Source: Microbacterium oleivorans (GTDB lineage: Bacteria > Actinomycetota > Actinomycetes > Actinomycetales > Microbacteriaceae). Taken from it: a stretch of 64,000 bases of DNA. The translations under genes were made by a program, and so were the position numbers. Positions 1 through 9,260 of this stretch are shown one piece after another. The DNA lies in contig NZ_LSTV01000004.1 in the NCBI RefSeq assembly GCF_001644225.1, positions 169,723 through 233,722 of the forward strand, given 5' to 3'. Positions within the stretch are counted from its first letter, which is position 1, and each line of letters starts with the position of its first letter. The notes beneath the pieces were generated by a model that was given only the letters and a program-made list of their open reading frames with translations, ran no database searches and was not told the DNA's origin.

Positions 1-998
1 ACGTAGTGCGTGTGGTGGCTCGTGTGCAGCACGATCGAGGCGATGTTGGCCGGGTCGCGGAGTTCGGGCCGCTCGGTGCCGAGCCTGCGGGCGAGGTCGA
101 TCCACGCCTGCGCCTGGTACTCGGCCGAGTGCTCCTTCGTGTACGTGTCGAGGATGCCGCGCTTCGGCTCGCCGGCGGCGGGGAGCGGCACCTCGTAGGC
201 GGCGTCCTTGCCGTCGAGGAGCCAGGCGATGACGCCGTCCTCGCCCTCGTAGATCGGCGACGGCGAGGTCTCGCCGCGCATCGCGCGGTCGACGGCTTCG
301 ACCGCCATCTTCCCGGCGAAGGCGGGGGCGTGCGCCTTCCACGTCGAGATCTCACCCTTCCGCGACTGCCGGGTCGCGGTGGTGGTGTGCAGCGCCTGGG
401 CGACAGCCTGGGAGATCGTGTCGACGTCGAGGCCGAGGAGGGTTCCGATGCCGGCGGCGGCCGACGGGCCGAGGTGCGCGACGTGATCGATCTTGTGCTT
501 GTGCAGGCTGATCGCCCGGACGAGGTCGACCTGGATCTCGTACCCGGTCGCGAGCCCGCGGACCAGGGCTGCCCCGTCGGCGCCGACGTGCTGCGCGACC
601 GCGAGGATCGCGGGGATGTTGTCGCCCGGGTGCGAATACTCCGCCGCCAGGAACGTGTCGTGGTAGTCGAGTTCGCGGACGGCGACGCCGTTGGCCCACG
701 CCGCCCACTCCGGGCTCGTACGGGTCTCGTTCGGCACGCCGAACACCGTGCCGCCGTAGCCGCCCGTCGACACCGGGTGCGACAGCGCCTGCGAACGGGC
801 TGCGCTAACGGGACGACGGGTGAGGGATGCCGCGGCCACCGCCGCGTTGTCGATGACCCGGTTCACGATCATGTCGACGACGTCGTCCTCGACGGGGACC
901 GGATCGACGGCGACCTGCGCGATCTTGTGGGCGAGCTGCTCCTCGCGGGGCAGCGGCTCGTCGCTGCGATAGACGCGGACGTGGTGGGTGACGGTCAT
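1..998 (-). CDS. prpD: 2-methylcitrate dehydratase (MmgE/PrpD family), 3'-truncated by window edge
   Basis: About 332 N-terminal residues are present; family members have roughly 480-500, so about a third is lost off the left edge. The sequence is collinear with MmgE/PrpD proteins, including [20 protein letters not shown] (family catalytic/substrate region) and the [14 protein letters not shown] stretch. The enzyme dehydrates 2-methylcitrate to methylaconitate in cytosolic propionate catabolism. The ATG (998-996) overlaps the TGA of the upstream GntR gene by 4 nt, so the two are translationally coupled. The rest of a prp operon (prpB, prpC) would be expected beyond position 1; that is inference. 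Confidence 0.9.
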   Translation of the reverse strand, partial: MTVTHHVRVYRSDEPLPREEQLAHKIAQVAVDPVPVEDDVVDMIVNRVIDNAAVAAASLTRRPVSAARSQALSHPVSTGGYGGTVFGVPNETRTSPEWAAWANGVAVRELDYHDTFLAAEYSHPGDNIPAILAVAQHVGADGAALVRGLATGYEIQVDLVRAISLHKHKIDHVAHLGPSAAAGIGTLLGLDVDTISQAVAQALHTTTATRQSRKGEISTWKAHAPAFAGKMAVEAVDRAMRGETSPSPIYEGEDGVIAWLLDGKDAAYEVPLPAAGEPKRGILDTYTKEHSAEYQAQAWIDLARRLGTERPELRDPANIASIVLHTSHHTHY

Positions 999-1666
999 GT
1001 CGGTTCCTCCGGGGTGTCGGACAGGGAGTCGAGGATCGAGGCGAGCGCGTTGTGCAGGTGCACGTGCGTCGCGTGGGCGGCGAGGTCGCCGTCACCGGCG
1101 GCGATCGCGCCCGCGATGAGGCGGTGCTCGGCGACCGAGGCGGCGAGGCGTTCGAGGTTGTCGCGAGCCAGGCGCCGCACGCGCACGAGGTGAGTGCGGA
1201 CGGTGCGCAGCGCCGAGGTGAGGTAGTCGTTGCGGACGGCGGCGTCGAGCTCGGCGTCGAAGCGGGCGATGAGCGCGTAGTACGCGTCGGCGTCGGATGC
1301 CGCTCCGCCCGACGCCTGCGTCATTGCGAACTCGGCGGCGAGCGCAGCGAAGACGGAGCGATCGCCCGCTCGGGCCGCCAACCGGGCCGCGGTCTCCTCG
1401 AGCGCGCGGCGCACGGCGAACAGGGCCTCGATATCGGAGGCATCGATGCCGGCGACGACGGTGACCCGCGGGGACGCCTGCTCGACGAGCCCGTCGGCGG
1501 CGAGTCGGCGGAGTGCCTCGCGGAGCGGCGTCCGACTCACGCCGAGTCGTGCGGCCTGCTCGACCTCCGCCAGAACGGCCCCGGGAGGCAGCGTCCCGTC
1601 CTGGATCTCGCGCAGCAGCGTCTCGTACGCGCGGACCCCGGCGTACCGCGCGGGTGCATCCGTCAT
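995..1666 (-). CDS. GntR-family transcriptional regulator, FadR/FCD type, probable prp operon regulator
   Basis: 223 aa. The N-terminus is a GntR winged helix (about residues 10-75, with [20 protein letters not shown] as recognition helix and wing). An all-helical FCD ligand-binding domain follows, recognisable by the [20 protein letters not shown] segment with conserved His. The usual FH pair in the first FCD metal site reads RFDAEL here, so metal binding may be altered. It is the first gene of a coupled pair with prpD and probably autoregulates, responding to a propionate-pathway acid. Two matching half-palindromic words sit just upstream (1675-1737). Confidence 0.88.
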   Translation of the reverse strand: MTDAPARYAGVRAYETLLREIQDGTLPPGAVLAEVEQAARLGVSRTPLREALRRLAADGLVEQASPRVTVVAGIDASDIEALFAVRRALEETAARLAARAGDRSVFAALAAEFAMTQASGGAASDADAYYALIARFDAELDAAVRNDYLTSALRTVRTHLVRVRRLARDNLERLAASVAEHRLIAGAIAAGDGDLAAHATHVHLHNALASILDSLSDTPEEPT

Positions 1667-1674
1667 GATCTCAG

Positions 1675-1737
1675 TGTATGCACAGTGGGTCTGGGTGGAG
1701 GCGTTGAAGCGGTGGATCCCCGCCTTATGTATACACA
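1675..1737. promoter_or_regulatory. putative GntR operator pair (TGTATRCACA words)
   Basis: TGTATGCACA (1675-1684) and TGTATACACA (1728-1737) lie in the short leader of the GntR-prpD unit, about 53 nt apart (five helical turns). FadR-subfamily operators are typically short palindromes of this TGTATACA kind. The assignment to this regulator is inferred from position and the repeated word. Confidence 0.45.
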
Positions 1738-1741
1738 GGCG

Positions 1742-2332
1742 TCACGCCGACACCCATGACGCGACAGCGGTGTGGACCGCGCCGAGGCTGCGATCAGCGG
1801 CATCCGGATCCACCCTCGCCACGGCGAGCGCGGCGATCACCAGCGACGCACAGACCTCCGAGAGAGCCGCGCGCGAGGCTGCCGAGATCTCCGGCCGCGC
1901 GGAATCCACACCCGCGGCGATCGCGGCACGGAGCTCATCGGTGTACGCCGTGACGAGCGCACGCACGTCGGGGTCGTCGTCGACGACGGGCGCGCATGCG
2001 GCGTTCAGCAGCAAGCACCCTGCCTGCGCCCGCGGGGTGCCGCTCGCGATCGCGGCCCGCATCTCGGCAATGTACAGCTCGAGGGCCTCGGGGCCGGCAT
2101 CCGGCTGCTGCAGGCGCCCGATGCGGGAGCGCACGACCTCGTCCAGGTACCGCGCAACGACCGCCTCGAAGAGGCCCTTCTTGCTGCCGAACGCGTGGTA
2201 GATGCTCGAGCGCTTGAGGCCGGTCGCCTCTTCGAGTTCCGCGACACCGGTCTCGGCGTAACCGCGCGCCCAGAAGACGTCGCGCGCGGCGCGGATGACG
2301 TCGTCACGGTCGAATGCGCTGGTGCGGCCCAT
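1742..2332 (-). CDS. TetR/AcrR-family transcriptional repressor
   Basis: 196 aa. The N-terminal TetR helix-turn-helix includes GVAELEEATGLKRSSIYHAF followed by GSKKGLFEAVVARYLDE. The C-terminal helical ligand domain is generic. It is divergently transcribed from the quinone-oxidoreductase-like gene at 2399, and a near-perfect 16-bp palindrome (2363-2378) lies between the two starts. The natural reading is a repressor of the divergent oxidoreductase and of itself, induced by an unknown electrophile or quinone-like compound. Confidence 0.9.
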   Translation of the reverse strand: MGRTSAFDRDDVIRAARDVFWARGYAETGVAELEEATGLKRSSIYHAFGSKKGLFEAVVARYLDEVVRSRIGRLQQPDAGPEALELYIAEMRAAIASGTPRAQAGCLLLNAACAPVVDDDPDVRALVTAYTDELRAAIAAGVDSARPEISAASRAALSEVCASLVIAALAVARVDPDAADRSLGAVHTAVASWVSA

Positions 2333-2362
2333 GGTGGATCCTCTCGGTTACCCGTAGTATAT

Positions 2363-2378
2363 TGTACCGATCGTTACA
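2363..2378. promoter_or_regulatory. TetR-type operator palindrome in divergent intergenic region
   Basis: TGTACCGATCGTTACA is a 16-nt inverted repeat matching its reverse complement at 14 of 16 positions, centred on CGATCG. It sits between the TetR start (2332) and the oxidoreductase start (2399), the usual arrangement for a TetR regulator controlling a divergent target. Confidence 0.6.
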
Positions 2379-2398
2379 CAATGACGCTTGGAGGAAGC

Positions 2399-3376
2399 AT
2401 GCGCGCAGTCACCCACCCCGTTTTCGGCGAACCGGCCGACGTTCTCGAGACCACCGAGACCCCCGACCCGACGCCCGGCGCCGGTGAGGTCCGCGTCCGC
2501 CTCCTCGCCTCCCCCATCCACAACCACGACCTGTGGACCATCCGCGGCACCTACGGCTTCAAGCCGGAACTGCCCGCCCGCGCCGGCACCGAGGCCGTCG
2601 GAGTCATCGAGGAGCTCGGCGAGGGCGTCGAGAACCTCCAGGTCGGTCAGCGCGTCGCCACCGGCGGCACCTTCGGCGTGTGGGCGGAGCAGTTCATCGC
2701 CCGCGCCGCGACTCTCATCCCCGTTCCCGAGGGCCTTCCCGACGAGCAGGCCGCACAGCTCGTCTCCATGCCGTTCAGCGCCATCAGCCTCATCGACTTC
2801 CTCGACGTGAAGCCGGGCGACTGGATCGTGCAGAACGCCGCGAACGGTGCCGTCGGCCGCATGGTCGCGCAGATGGGTCGCGCCCGCGGCCTCAACATCC
2901 TCGGTCTCGTCCGCCGCAGCGCCGCCGTCACCGAGCTCGCCGAGCAGGGCATCGACCGCGTCGTCGCCGTCGACACCGACGACTGGCGCGACAAGGTCGC
3001 CGAGATCACCGGCGGCGCCTCGATCATCGCCGGCGTCGACTCCGTCGGCGGCGAGTCGAGCGGCCACGTCCTCTCGCTCCTCGGCGAGAACGCCACGCTC
3101 GTCGTCTTCGGCGCGATGGACGCTCCCGTCATGCAGCTCGCCTCGGGCCCGGTCATCTTCCGCCACATCACGATCAAGGGGTTCTGGGGAAGCAAGGTGA
3201 GCACCGAGATGGATGCCGCCAAGCGCGGCCAGCTCTTCGGCGAGCTCGCTCAGCACCTCTCGTCCGGCGTCCTGACCCTGCCGGTGTCGGCGACGTTCCC
3301 GCTCGGCCAGGCCCGCGACGCCGCCCGCGCGAGCCTGACCGCCGGCCGCGTCGGCAAGGTTCTGCTCCGCCCGTGA
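2399..3376 (+). CDS. zinc-free MDR-family oxidoreductase (quinone oxidoreductase/alcohol dehydrogenase-like)
   Basis: 325 aa. An N-terminal GroES-like fold (LASPIHNHDLWTIRGTYG, GTEAVGVIEELGEGV) precedes a Rossmann domain (IVQNAANGAVGRMVAQMGRA). The cysteines of zinc alcohol dehydrogenases are absent, so it belongs to the zinc-independent NADPH:quinone/enoyl reductase branch. An ATG 18 nt upstream exists, but GGAGG lies ideally before 2399. Its product probably reduces a quinone, enal or similar electrophile in the cytosol, under control of the divergent TetR repressor. Confidence 0.88.
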   Translation: MRAVTHPVFGEPADVLETTETPDPTPGAGEVRVRLLASPIHNHDLWTIRGTYGFKPELPARAGTEAVGVIEELGEGVENLQVGQRVATGGTFGVWAEQFIARAATLIPVPEGLPDEQAAQLVSMPFSAISLIDFLDVKPGDWIVQNAANGAVGRMVAQMGRARGLNILGLVRRSAAVTELAEQGIDRVVAVDTDDWRDKVAEITGGASIIAGVDSVGGESSGHVLSLLGENATLVVFGAMDAPVMQLASGPVIFRHITIKGFWGSKVSTEMDAAKRGQLFGELAQHLSSGVLTLPVSATFPLGQARDAARASLTAGRVGKVLLRP

Positions 3377-3425
3377 CCCCCGACCCGCGCGCGGCCACTG
3401 CGCCGCGCGCGGGTAGCGTGGTCGG

Positions 3426-3959
3426 GTGACAGAATCCTCCCGCTATGTCGTGGCCACCGACGGCGCCTGCAAGGGCAATCCCGGACCGACGGGGTGGGCG
3501 TGGGTCGGTGAGGACGGCCACTGGGCGGCGGGCTCGATCATCCAGGGCACGAACAACGTCGGCGAGCTGATGGGCCTCCTCAAGGCGATCGAGGACCATG
3601 CGGATGTCCGCGAGCTCGTCGTGCAGGCCGACTCCAAGTACGCCATCGACACGTACGAGAAATGGATGGACGGTCACCGCCGCCGCGGCTGGAAGACGTC
3701 CACCGGCGCACCCACGAAGAACGTCGACCTGCTCGAGCAGCTGATCGCCGCGCGCGACGCGCGCCGCGGCGCGGGCCTTCCCGACGTGGTCCTTGAGCAC
3801 GTCCGCGGACACCGCGGTCACGTCCTCAACGAGTGGGCCGACGAGCGCGCCGTGCGCGGCGCCGAACACGCGGCATCCGGCAAGGAATCGGCGTGGTCGT
3901 CGCTCGGCGGCCTGCACGAGCGGCTCGACGTGTCCGAGGCGCCGAAGAAGAAGCGCTGA
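3426..3959 (+). CDS. rnhA: ribonuclease HI family protein
   Basis: 177 aa. The RNase H fold carries its acidic residues in order: VATDGACKGNPGPTGW (first catalytic Asp, D12), NNVGELMGLLKAIE (Glu), VQADSKYAID (Asp), and VRGHRGHVLNEWADERA (His loop and last Asp). It cleaves the RNA strand of RNA:DNA hybrids. A lysine-rich tail (PKKKR) ends the protein. The GTG start at 3426 lies 6 nt after a TAGCGT -10 (3414-3419), suggesting a leaderless mRNA. Confidence 0.92.
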   Translation: MTESSRYVVATDGACKGNPGPTGWAWVGEDGHWAAGSIIQGTNNVGELMGLLKAIEDHADVRELVVQADSKYAIDTYEKWMDGHRRRGWKTSTGAPTKNVDLLEQLIAARDARRGAGLPDVVLEHVRGHRGHVLNEWADERAVRGAEHAASGKESAWSSLGGLHERLDVSEAPKKKR

Positions 3960-4068
3960 CTCGCGCACCGGTGCGGGCACGGACCGCGGAGTCTTCGCCG
4001 AGGTCGGGCTCCGCAACCGGTTCCGACCCGCGACCCCCGCGAATGCTCCGCGGTTGTTGCCGCGGCCG

Positions 4069-4548
4069 TCAGGTGTCCGCGGCGCTCAGCAGCTCGGCCA
4101 GCCGGTCGAACGCCGGCCGCTGCCCCTTCACGACCCGCTCGCGCGCGCGATCCAGCGGCATCCATTCGGCGCGGTCGACCTCGGGGAAGGTTGCCGTCCG
4201 GCCCGATCGCGGCGGCCACTCCATCTCGAACTCGCCGAACACGAACCCCTCCGCCTCGAAGCCCGCACCGTCGGCAACGAACACCGTCACCCGCTTGCCC
4301 GACGAGTACGCGAACGTGCCCAGCTCGGCGTATTCGACCTCGGGCGGGGAGACGCCGAGCTCCTCGCGGAACTCCCGCTTCGCGGCATCCAGCGCATCCT
4401 CGCCGTCCTTGAGCTCGCCTTTCGGGATCGACCAGGCACCCTCGTCCTTCGACGCCCAGTACGGCCCGCCCATGTGAGCGACGAACGCCGACACCCCGCC
4501 CCCACCGTCGAGACGGTAGAGCAGGATGCCGGCGCTCTGCGTGGCCAC
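4069..4548 (-). CDS. NUDIX hydrolase
   Basis: 159 aa with a perfect Nudix box at residues 44-66: GELKDGE, seven residues, then REFREELGV. These are the residues that bind metal and activate water for pyrophosphate hydrolysis. The start is GTG at 4548. The aldo/keto reductase follows downstream on the same strand after about 16 nt on the other side (4565-5578), so the two are probably co-transcribed with this gene second. The substrate (NDP-X) cannot be told from sequence. Confidence 0.9.
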   Translation of the reverse strand: MATQSAGILLYRLDGGGGVSAFVAHMGGPYWASKDEGAWSIPKGELKDGEDALDAAKREFREELGVSPPEVEYAELGTFAYSSGKRVTVFVADGAGFEAEGFVFGEFEMEWPPRSGRTATFPEVDRAEWMPLDRARERVVKGQRPAFDRLAELLSAADT

Positions 4549-4564
4549 GGACGGGCGGCGCTCG

Positions 4565-5578
4565 TCAGATCAGACGGGACTTCGGCGAGACGGAGTACGT
4601 CTCCTCCGGGTCGGTGACCGCCACCGGCGCCAGCGCCTCGTTGATCGCGGCGTACGTGTCGTCGTCGAGCTCGATCCCCGAGGCCTTCACGGTGTCCTCG
4701 AGCTGCTCGGGACGCGACGCCCCGATGATCGCCGCGGCGATGTTCGGGTTGTGCAGCACCCACGCGAGGGCGAGCTGCGGCATCGTGATGCCCGCGCCCT
4801 CGGCGATCGGCTGCAGCTTCTGCACCGCGGTGAGGGTCTCGTCCTTCATGAAGCGCTTGATCATGTCGGATCCGCCCTTCTCGTCGGTCGCGCGCGACCC
4901 CTCGGGCGCCGGCTGACCGGGCTGGTACTTGCCCGTCAGGACGCCCTGCGCCAGCGGCGACCAGACGATCTGCGAGATCCCGAGCTCTTCGGAGGTCGGG
5001 ACGACCTTGCCCTCGATGACCCGCCACAGCGCGGAGTACTGCGGCTGGTTCGAGATGAGCTGGAAGCCGAGCTCCTTCGCCAGCGCATGCCCGGCGCGCA
5101 GCTGCTCGGCGGTCCACTCGCTGACGCCGATGTAGAGCGCCTTGCCCTGACGGACGATGTCGGCGAACGCCTGCATCGTCTCCTCGAGAGGGGTCTCGTA
5201 GTCGTAGCGGTGCGCCTGGTAGAGGTCGACGTAGTCGGTATCCAGTCGCTTCAGCGAACCGTTGATGCCCTCGAGCAGGTGCTTGCGCGACAGACCGTGG
5301 TCGTTCGGCCCCTTGGGACCGGTCGGCCAGTAGACCTTCGTGAAGATCTCGAGGGATTCGCGGCGCTGACCCTTCAGCGCCTCGGCGAGGACGGACTCGG
5401 CCGCCGTGTTCGCGTACGCGTCGGCGGTGTCGAACGAGGTGATGCCGAGATCGAGGGCCTTGTGGACCGTCGCGATCGCCGCGTCGTTCTCGACCTGCGA
5501 GCCGTGGGTGAGCCAGTTGCCGTAGGTGAGTTCGGTGATCTTGAGGCCGCTGTTGCCCAGGAATCGATAGTTGACCAT
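4565..5578 (-). CDS. aldo/keto reductase, voltage-gated K+ channel beta-subunit-like branch
   Basis: 337 aa. It is a TIM-barrel AKR with the catalytic tetrad visible: FDTADAYANTAAE (Asp50, Tyr55), EIFTKVYW (Lys), and DLYQAHRYD (His). The C-terminal NADPH site is QLALAWVLHNPNIAAAIIGA. The YRFLGNSGLKITEL opening and overall length match the Kv-beta/YghZ-like branch. A TAGCGT -10 on the minus strand (5591-5586) lies 7 nt from the ATG. A general NADPH-dependent carbonyl reductase is likely. Confidence 0.92.
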   Translation of the reverse strand: MVNYRFLGNSGLKITELTYGNWLTHGSQVENDAAIATVHKALDLGITSFDTADAYANTAAESVLAEALKGQRRESLEIFTKVYWPTGPKGPNDHGLSRKHLLEGINGSLKRLDTDYVDLYQAHRYDYETPLEETMQAFADIVRQGKALYIGVSEWTAEQLRAGHALAKELGFQLISNQPQYSALWRVIEGKVVPTSEELGISQIVWSPLAQGVLTGKYQPGQPAPEGSRATDEKGGSDMIKRFMKDETLTAVQKLQPIAEGAGITMPQLALAWVLHNPNIAAAIIGASRPEQLEDTVKASGIELDDDTYAAINEALAPVAVTDPEETYSVSPKSRLI

Positions 5579-5653
5579 GCGTTCGACGCTACTCCCGCCG
5601 CCGGCTGGATTCCCGAGGCCTTGACAGCGTGACGCCGCGGGCAGAATGTCGGC

Positions 5654-6319
5654 ATGCCCGCCGTCCCCGAGATGCCCGAGACCTTCCGGCTGCCGCCGCT
5701 CCCGCGCGGGCTCGACGCCTGGTTCTCGTTCGTGCGCAGCCTGCCGGACGACATCGAACTGCGCCACGCGGGGCGGACGCTCGACGGCCTCGGCGTCGTC
5801 GACGAGTCCTCGGCGCTGGCGGCGCAGGCCGGCTACCGGTTCGTCCTCAACGACGACGAATGGGCGGATGCCGCGGCCCGCGGCGCGTGGCGCCCGGAGT
5901 GGATCGTGCTGGACTCGACCGACGCCGACCCGTTCATCGCCGACATCTCGCGGCCCGGCATCCCGATCCTGGAGGATGTCCACGGCGAAGGCCGGTGGAA
6001 TCCGTCGCCCGCGGCGCCGACGCTCGCGGACTTCATCGGGAGCCTCGAACGACGCCGACTCGACGACACCGGCGCGGACGTCGCTCTCGACTGGGAGGTC
6101 TGGGCGCTCGATCTCGGGCCGGAGCCGTTGCGGGCGCTTCTGGCCATGTCGACAGCGCCGCTCTTTCCGGACTGGACCCGAACCGATCTCCTGCGGTTGC
6201 GCGCATCGGTTCCCGTGATCCTGCAGAGCGGGCTCACGGAGCGTCTCGCCGCCGGCTGCGTCGCGTTCGGGACGCGTCACGGAGCGCGGCTGGAGGCATG
6301 GCGTCACTCCCGGGAGTGA
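5654..6319 (+). CDS. hypothetical protein, possible SMI1/KNR4 (SUKH)-like fold
   Basis: 221 aa, soluble, no signal peptide. The stretch with WIVLDSTDADPFIADI followed by an aromatic and acidic GEGRW segment resembles the core of SMI1/KNR4 (SUKH) domains, which read a residue's state and position it on a short beta sheet. This is pattern resemblance only. SUKH proteins are often immunity or scaffold proteins. CAGAAT (5642-5647) sits 6 nt before the ATG. It is unrelated to the iron operon that follows. Confidence 0.6.
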   Translation: MPAVPEMPETFRLPPLPRGLDAWFSFVRSLPDDIELRHAGRTLDGLGVVDESSALAAQAGYRFVLNDDEWADAAARGAWRPEWIVLDSTDADPFIADISRPGIPILEDVHGEGRWNPSPAAPTLADFIGSLERRRLDDTGADVALDWEVWALDLGPEPLRALLAMSTAPLFPDWTRTDLLRLRASVPVILQSGLTERLAAGCVAFGTRHGARLEAWRHSRE

Positions 6320-6331
6320 CCGCGATTCGGG

Positions 6332-6348
6332 AAGGTAAGCCTTACCTT
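6332..6348. promoter_or_regulatory. DtxR/IdeR-type iron box
   Basis: AAGGTAAGCCTTACCTT is a 17-nt inverted repeat, perfect apart from its central base. It closely matches the actinobacterial DtxR/IdeR consensus (TTAGGTTAGSCTAACCTAA). It lies 46 nt upstream of the siderophore-binding lipoprotein start at 6395, so the importer is predicted to be repressed when Fe2+ is sufficient. Confidence 0.85.
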
Positions 6349-6394
6349 GCTACGATCGCTCATCGACGTCCCCGGCCCCGACGAGAGACCATCG

Positions 6395-7438
6395 ATGCCC
6401 TTCCCCCGCCGCTCCGCCCTGCTCGCTACGCTGACCGCCGCCGCCCTCGCTCTGTCGGGGTGCGGTGCCTCCGAGGTCGTGACGCAGAAGGCCGCCGCGA
6501 CCGGCGAGCGATCGACCGCGTATCCGCTGACGATCGAGAACTGCGGACGGACCGTCGAGGTCGACGAGGCGCCGCAGCGGATCGTCTCGCTCGATCAGAA
6601 CTCGACCGAGATCCTCCTCTCGCTCGGTCTCGGCGATCGCATCGTGGGCACCGCGTCCTGGACCGATCCCGTGCTCCCCTCACTCGCCGACGAGAACGAG
6701 GACGTCCCGCGCCTGGCCGACAACGCCCCGACGTACGAGGTCGTGCTCGGCGCCGACCCCGATTTCGTGACGGCTTCGTTCGGGCGCCACTTCGCCGAGG
6801 GCGGCGTCGTGACGCGCGACCGGCTCGACGAGACCGGGATCGGCTCCTACCTCTCGCCGACCGATTGCTCCGACGACCGGAGCGTCAACGCCGGCGGGAC
6901 GCGCACCACCCCGCTCACGGTCGACGACCTCTACCGCGAGATCCGGGAGCTGGCCGAGATCTTCGACGTCCCCGCTCGCGGCGACGCCCTCATCGCCTCG
7001 CTGAAGAAGCGCGCGGCAGCGGCCGTCGAGGGCGTCGATTTCGGCGGCGAGAAGGTCGCGTTCTGGTTCGCCGACACCCGCACCCCGTACGTCGCCGGCG
7101 GGATGGGTGCCCCGGCGATCCTCGAGCGGGCCACCGGCATGACGGGGGCCTTTCCCGACGAGACCGACGACTGGACGGCAGCCTCGTGGGAGGCGATCGT
7201 CGAGGCCGATCCCGACGTCCTCGTCCTCGGCGACCTGCAACGCGACCGATTCCCCGGTGACCGACTCGACGACAAGATCGCGTTCCTCGAGAGCGACCCC
7301 GTGACGCGTTCGCTCGACGCCGTCAAGAACAAGCGCTTCATCGCCCTGCACGGCGCCGAGATGAACCCGTCGATCCGCTTCGTCGACGGTCTCGAGAAGA
7401 TCCGCGCCTGGTGGGACGAGAACGAGGCGGGGCGCTGA
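6395..7438 (+). CDS. iron-siderophore ABC transporter substrate-binding lipoprotein (FepB/FhuD type)
   Basis: 347 aa. The signal peptide ends in the lipobox ALSGC (Cys23). The mature part is a class III (TroA-like) binding protein with TVEVDEAPQRIVSLDQNSTEILLSLGLGDRIVG at its start. It captures ferric siderophore outside the membrane and feeds the permease at 7411-8487. An upstream in-frame TTG at 6347 would lie inside the iron box, so the ATG at 6395 is chosen. It is the first gene of the iron-box-controlled operon. Confidence 0.9.
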   Translation: MPFPRRSALLATLTAAALALSGCGASEVVTQKAAATGERSTAYPLTIENCGRTVEVDEAPQRIVSLDQNSTEILLSLGLGDRIVGTASWTDPVLPSLADENEDVPRLADNAPTYEVVLGADPDFVTASFGRHFAEGGVVTRDRLDETGIGSYLSPTDCSDDRSVNAGGTRTTPLTVDDLYREIRELAEIFDVPARGDALIASLKKRAAAAVEGVDFGGEKVAFWFADTRTPYVAGGMGAPAILERATGMTGAFPDETDDWTAASWEAIVEADPDVLVLGDLQRDRFPGDRLDDKIAFLESDPVTRSLDAVKNKRFIALHGAEMNPSIRFVDGLEKIRAWWDENEAGR

Positions 7439-8487
7439 CCGCCACCGCGGCGCTCCCCCGTCGCCGGGCGCGCCGCATCCCGCTCACCATCGTCGCCACG
7501 GCGCTGTCGATCGGCCTCGTCGTCCTCACGATCGCCGTCGCGTTGACCCTCGGACCGGCGAACGTGTCGCTCGTGAACGTCCGCGACGTGATCACGAACC
7601 ATCTCGGCCTCACCGACATCCCGGTGCGCGTCGCCGCCGACGCGATCGTCTGGCAGGAGCGCCTGCCGCGCGCGCTCGTCGCCGCGGCGTGCGGCGCCGG
7701 TCTCGGGCTCTGCGGTGTCATCCTGCAGTCACTGCTGCGGAACCCCCTCGCCGATCCGTTCGTCCTCGGCGTCTCGTCCGGCGCCTCGACCGGCGCGGTC
7801 CTCTTCGGCGTGTTCGGGATCGGCGGCGGCGTGCTCACCCTCTCGGGCGGCGCGTTCCTCGGCGCGCTCGTCGCGTTCGGGCTCGTCCTGGTCGTCTCGC
7901 GCTTCACCGGCGGCGGCACCGCCTCGTTCATCCTGGCGGGCATCGCCGCGACCCAGTTCTTCTCCGCCCTCACGTCGCTCGCCGTGTTCGCCTTCGCCGA
8001 CTCCGACGAGACGCGCGGCGTCATGTTCTGGCTGCTCGGTTCACTCGAGGGCGTCCGCTGGGACGACGTCGTCCTCTGCGCCGCCGTCGTCCTCGTCGGC
8101 GCCGTCGTCGCGGTCGCCTCGGTGCGTCCGCTCGACGCCTTCGCGTTCGGCGACGACGTCGCGGCATCCCTCGGCATCCACGTCGCACGGACACGGATGC
8201 TGCTGCTCGTCCTGACCGCCCTCATCGCCGCGACCCTCGTCAGCGTCGCCGGCGCGATCGGGTTCGTCGGACTCGTCCTGCCGCACGCCGCGCGGCTGCT
8301 CGTCGGCTCGCGTCACGCCCGCGTGATCCCCGTGACGATCGGTCTCGGCATGGTCTTCATGATCGCGGTGGATGCCGTGTCCCGCGTCGCGTTCGCCCCG
8401 ACACCGCTCCCCGTGGGGGTCGGCACCGCGCTGATCGGGGTGCCGGTCTTCGTCGCCCTCCTCGTCCGACGTCGGAGGCGCGCATGA
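7411..8487 (+). CDS. FecCD-family iron-siderophore ABC permease
   Basis: 358 aa with about nine to ten hydrophobic segments, including the FecCD signatures RLPRALVAAACGAGLGLCGVILQ and NPLADPFVLGVSSGAS and the helix pair ending GFVGLVLPHAARLLVG. It forms a homodimeric channel that works with the ATPase at 8484. The GTG start at 7411 overlaps the upstream gene by 28 nt. No better start exists before the first membrane helix, so the exact N-terminus is tentative. Its stop overlaps the next ATG (ATGA). Confidence 0.9.
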   Translation: MGRERGGALTATAALPRRRARRIPLTIVATALSIGLVVLTIAVALTLGPANVSLVNVRDVITNHLGLTDIPVRVAADAIVWQERLPRALVAAACGAGLGLCGVILQSLLRNPLADPFVLGVSSGASTGAVLFGVFGIGGGVLTLSGGAFLGALVAFGLVLVVSRFTGGGTASFILAGIAATQFFSALTSLAVFAFADSDETRGVMFWLLGSLEGVRWDDVVLCAAVVLVGAVVAVASVRPLDAFAFGDDVAASLGIHVARTRMLLLVLTALIAATLVSVAGAIGFVGLVLPHAARLLVGSRHARVIPVTIGLGMVFMIAVDAVSRVAFAPTPLPVGVGTALIGVPVFVALLVRRRRRA

Positions 8488-9245
8488 GCCTCATCGCGGA
8501 ACACGTGTCGTGGCGCCGCGGCGGCGCGCTCGTCGTCGACGACGTCTCGCTCGCGCCGAAACCCGGATCCGTCGTCGGCCTCCTCGGCCCGAACGGGTCG
8601 GGCAAGTCGTCGCTCCTGCGCCTGCTGCAGGGCATCGCGAAGCCCGACGAGGGACGCGTCCTGCTCGACGGCTCCGACATCCGGCACCGCGGGCGTCGCG
8701 AGGTGGCACGGACCGTCGCCGCCGTGACCCAGCACGCGACGACCGAGGTCGACCTGACGGTGCGCGACGTCGTCCGCCTCGGCCGCACGCCGCACGCCTC
8801 GCTGTGGGGTGCGGGCGGCGCACGGGACGACGACATCGTCGACGCGGCGATCGCGCAGGCGGGTCTGACCGAGAAGGCGGATGCCCGGTGGCACACCCTG
8901 TCAGGCGGCGAGCAGCAGCGCACCCAGATCGCCCGCGCACTCGCGCAGGAACCCCGCGAGCTGCTGCTCGACGAACCGACTAACCACCTCGACATCCGCC
9001 ATCAGCTCGAGTTGCTGAGCCTCGTGCGGAGCCTGCCCGTCACCGTCGTCGTGGCCCTCCACGACCTCAACCTCGCGGCGATGTTCTGCGACGAGGTGCT
9101 CGTCATGGCGGCCGGTCGCGCCGTCGCCGCGGGGGCGCCGGCCGACGTCCTCACGGACGGCCTCATCGAGGAGGTCTACGGCGTCCGCTGCCGCGTCACG
9201 GTCGAGGCCGGACATCCGACGATCGCCTTCGCACCGCCTCGCTGA
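8484..9245 (+). CDS. siderophore ABC transporter ATP-binding protein (FepC/FhuC type)
   Basis: 253 aa. Walker A is GPNGSGKS (35-42), the Q-loop region is AAVTQHA, the ABC signature is LSGGEQQRTQIARAL, Walker B is LLLDEPTNHLD, and the H-loop is VVALHDLNLAA. It energises import of ferric siderophore. It overlaps the permease by ATGA, the last step of a three-gene coupled operon under the iron box at 6332. Confidence 0.93.
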   Translation: MSLIAEHVSWRRGGALVVDDVSLAPKPGSVVGLLGPNGSGKSSLLRLLQGIAKPDEGRVLLDGSDIRHRGRREVARTVAAVTQHATTEVDLTVRDVVRLGRTPHASLWGAGGARDDDIVDAAIAQAGLTEKADARWHTLSGGEQQRTQIARALAQEPRELLLDEPTNHLDIRHQLELLSLVRSLPVTVVVALHDLNLAAMFCDEVLVMAAGRAVAAGAPADVLTDGLIEEVYGVRCRVTVEAGHPTIAFAPPR

Positions 9246-9260
9246 GCCGGACGAGGTCGG

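Noticed and set aside
3960..4068. Terminator between rnhA and the NUDIX gene
   Set aside because: CCGCGG..CCGCGG can form a 6-bp stem but without a T run or support; too weak to list.
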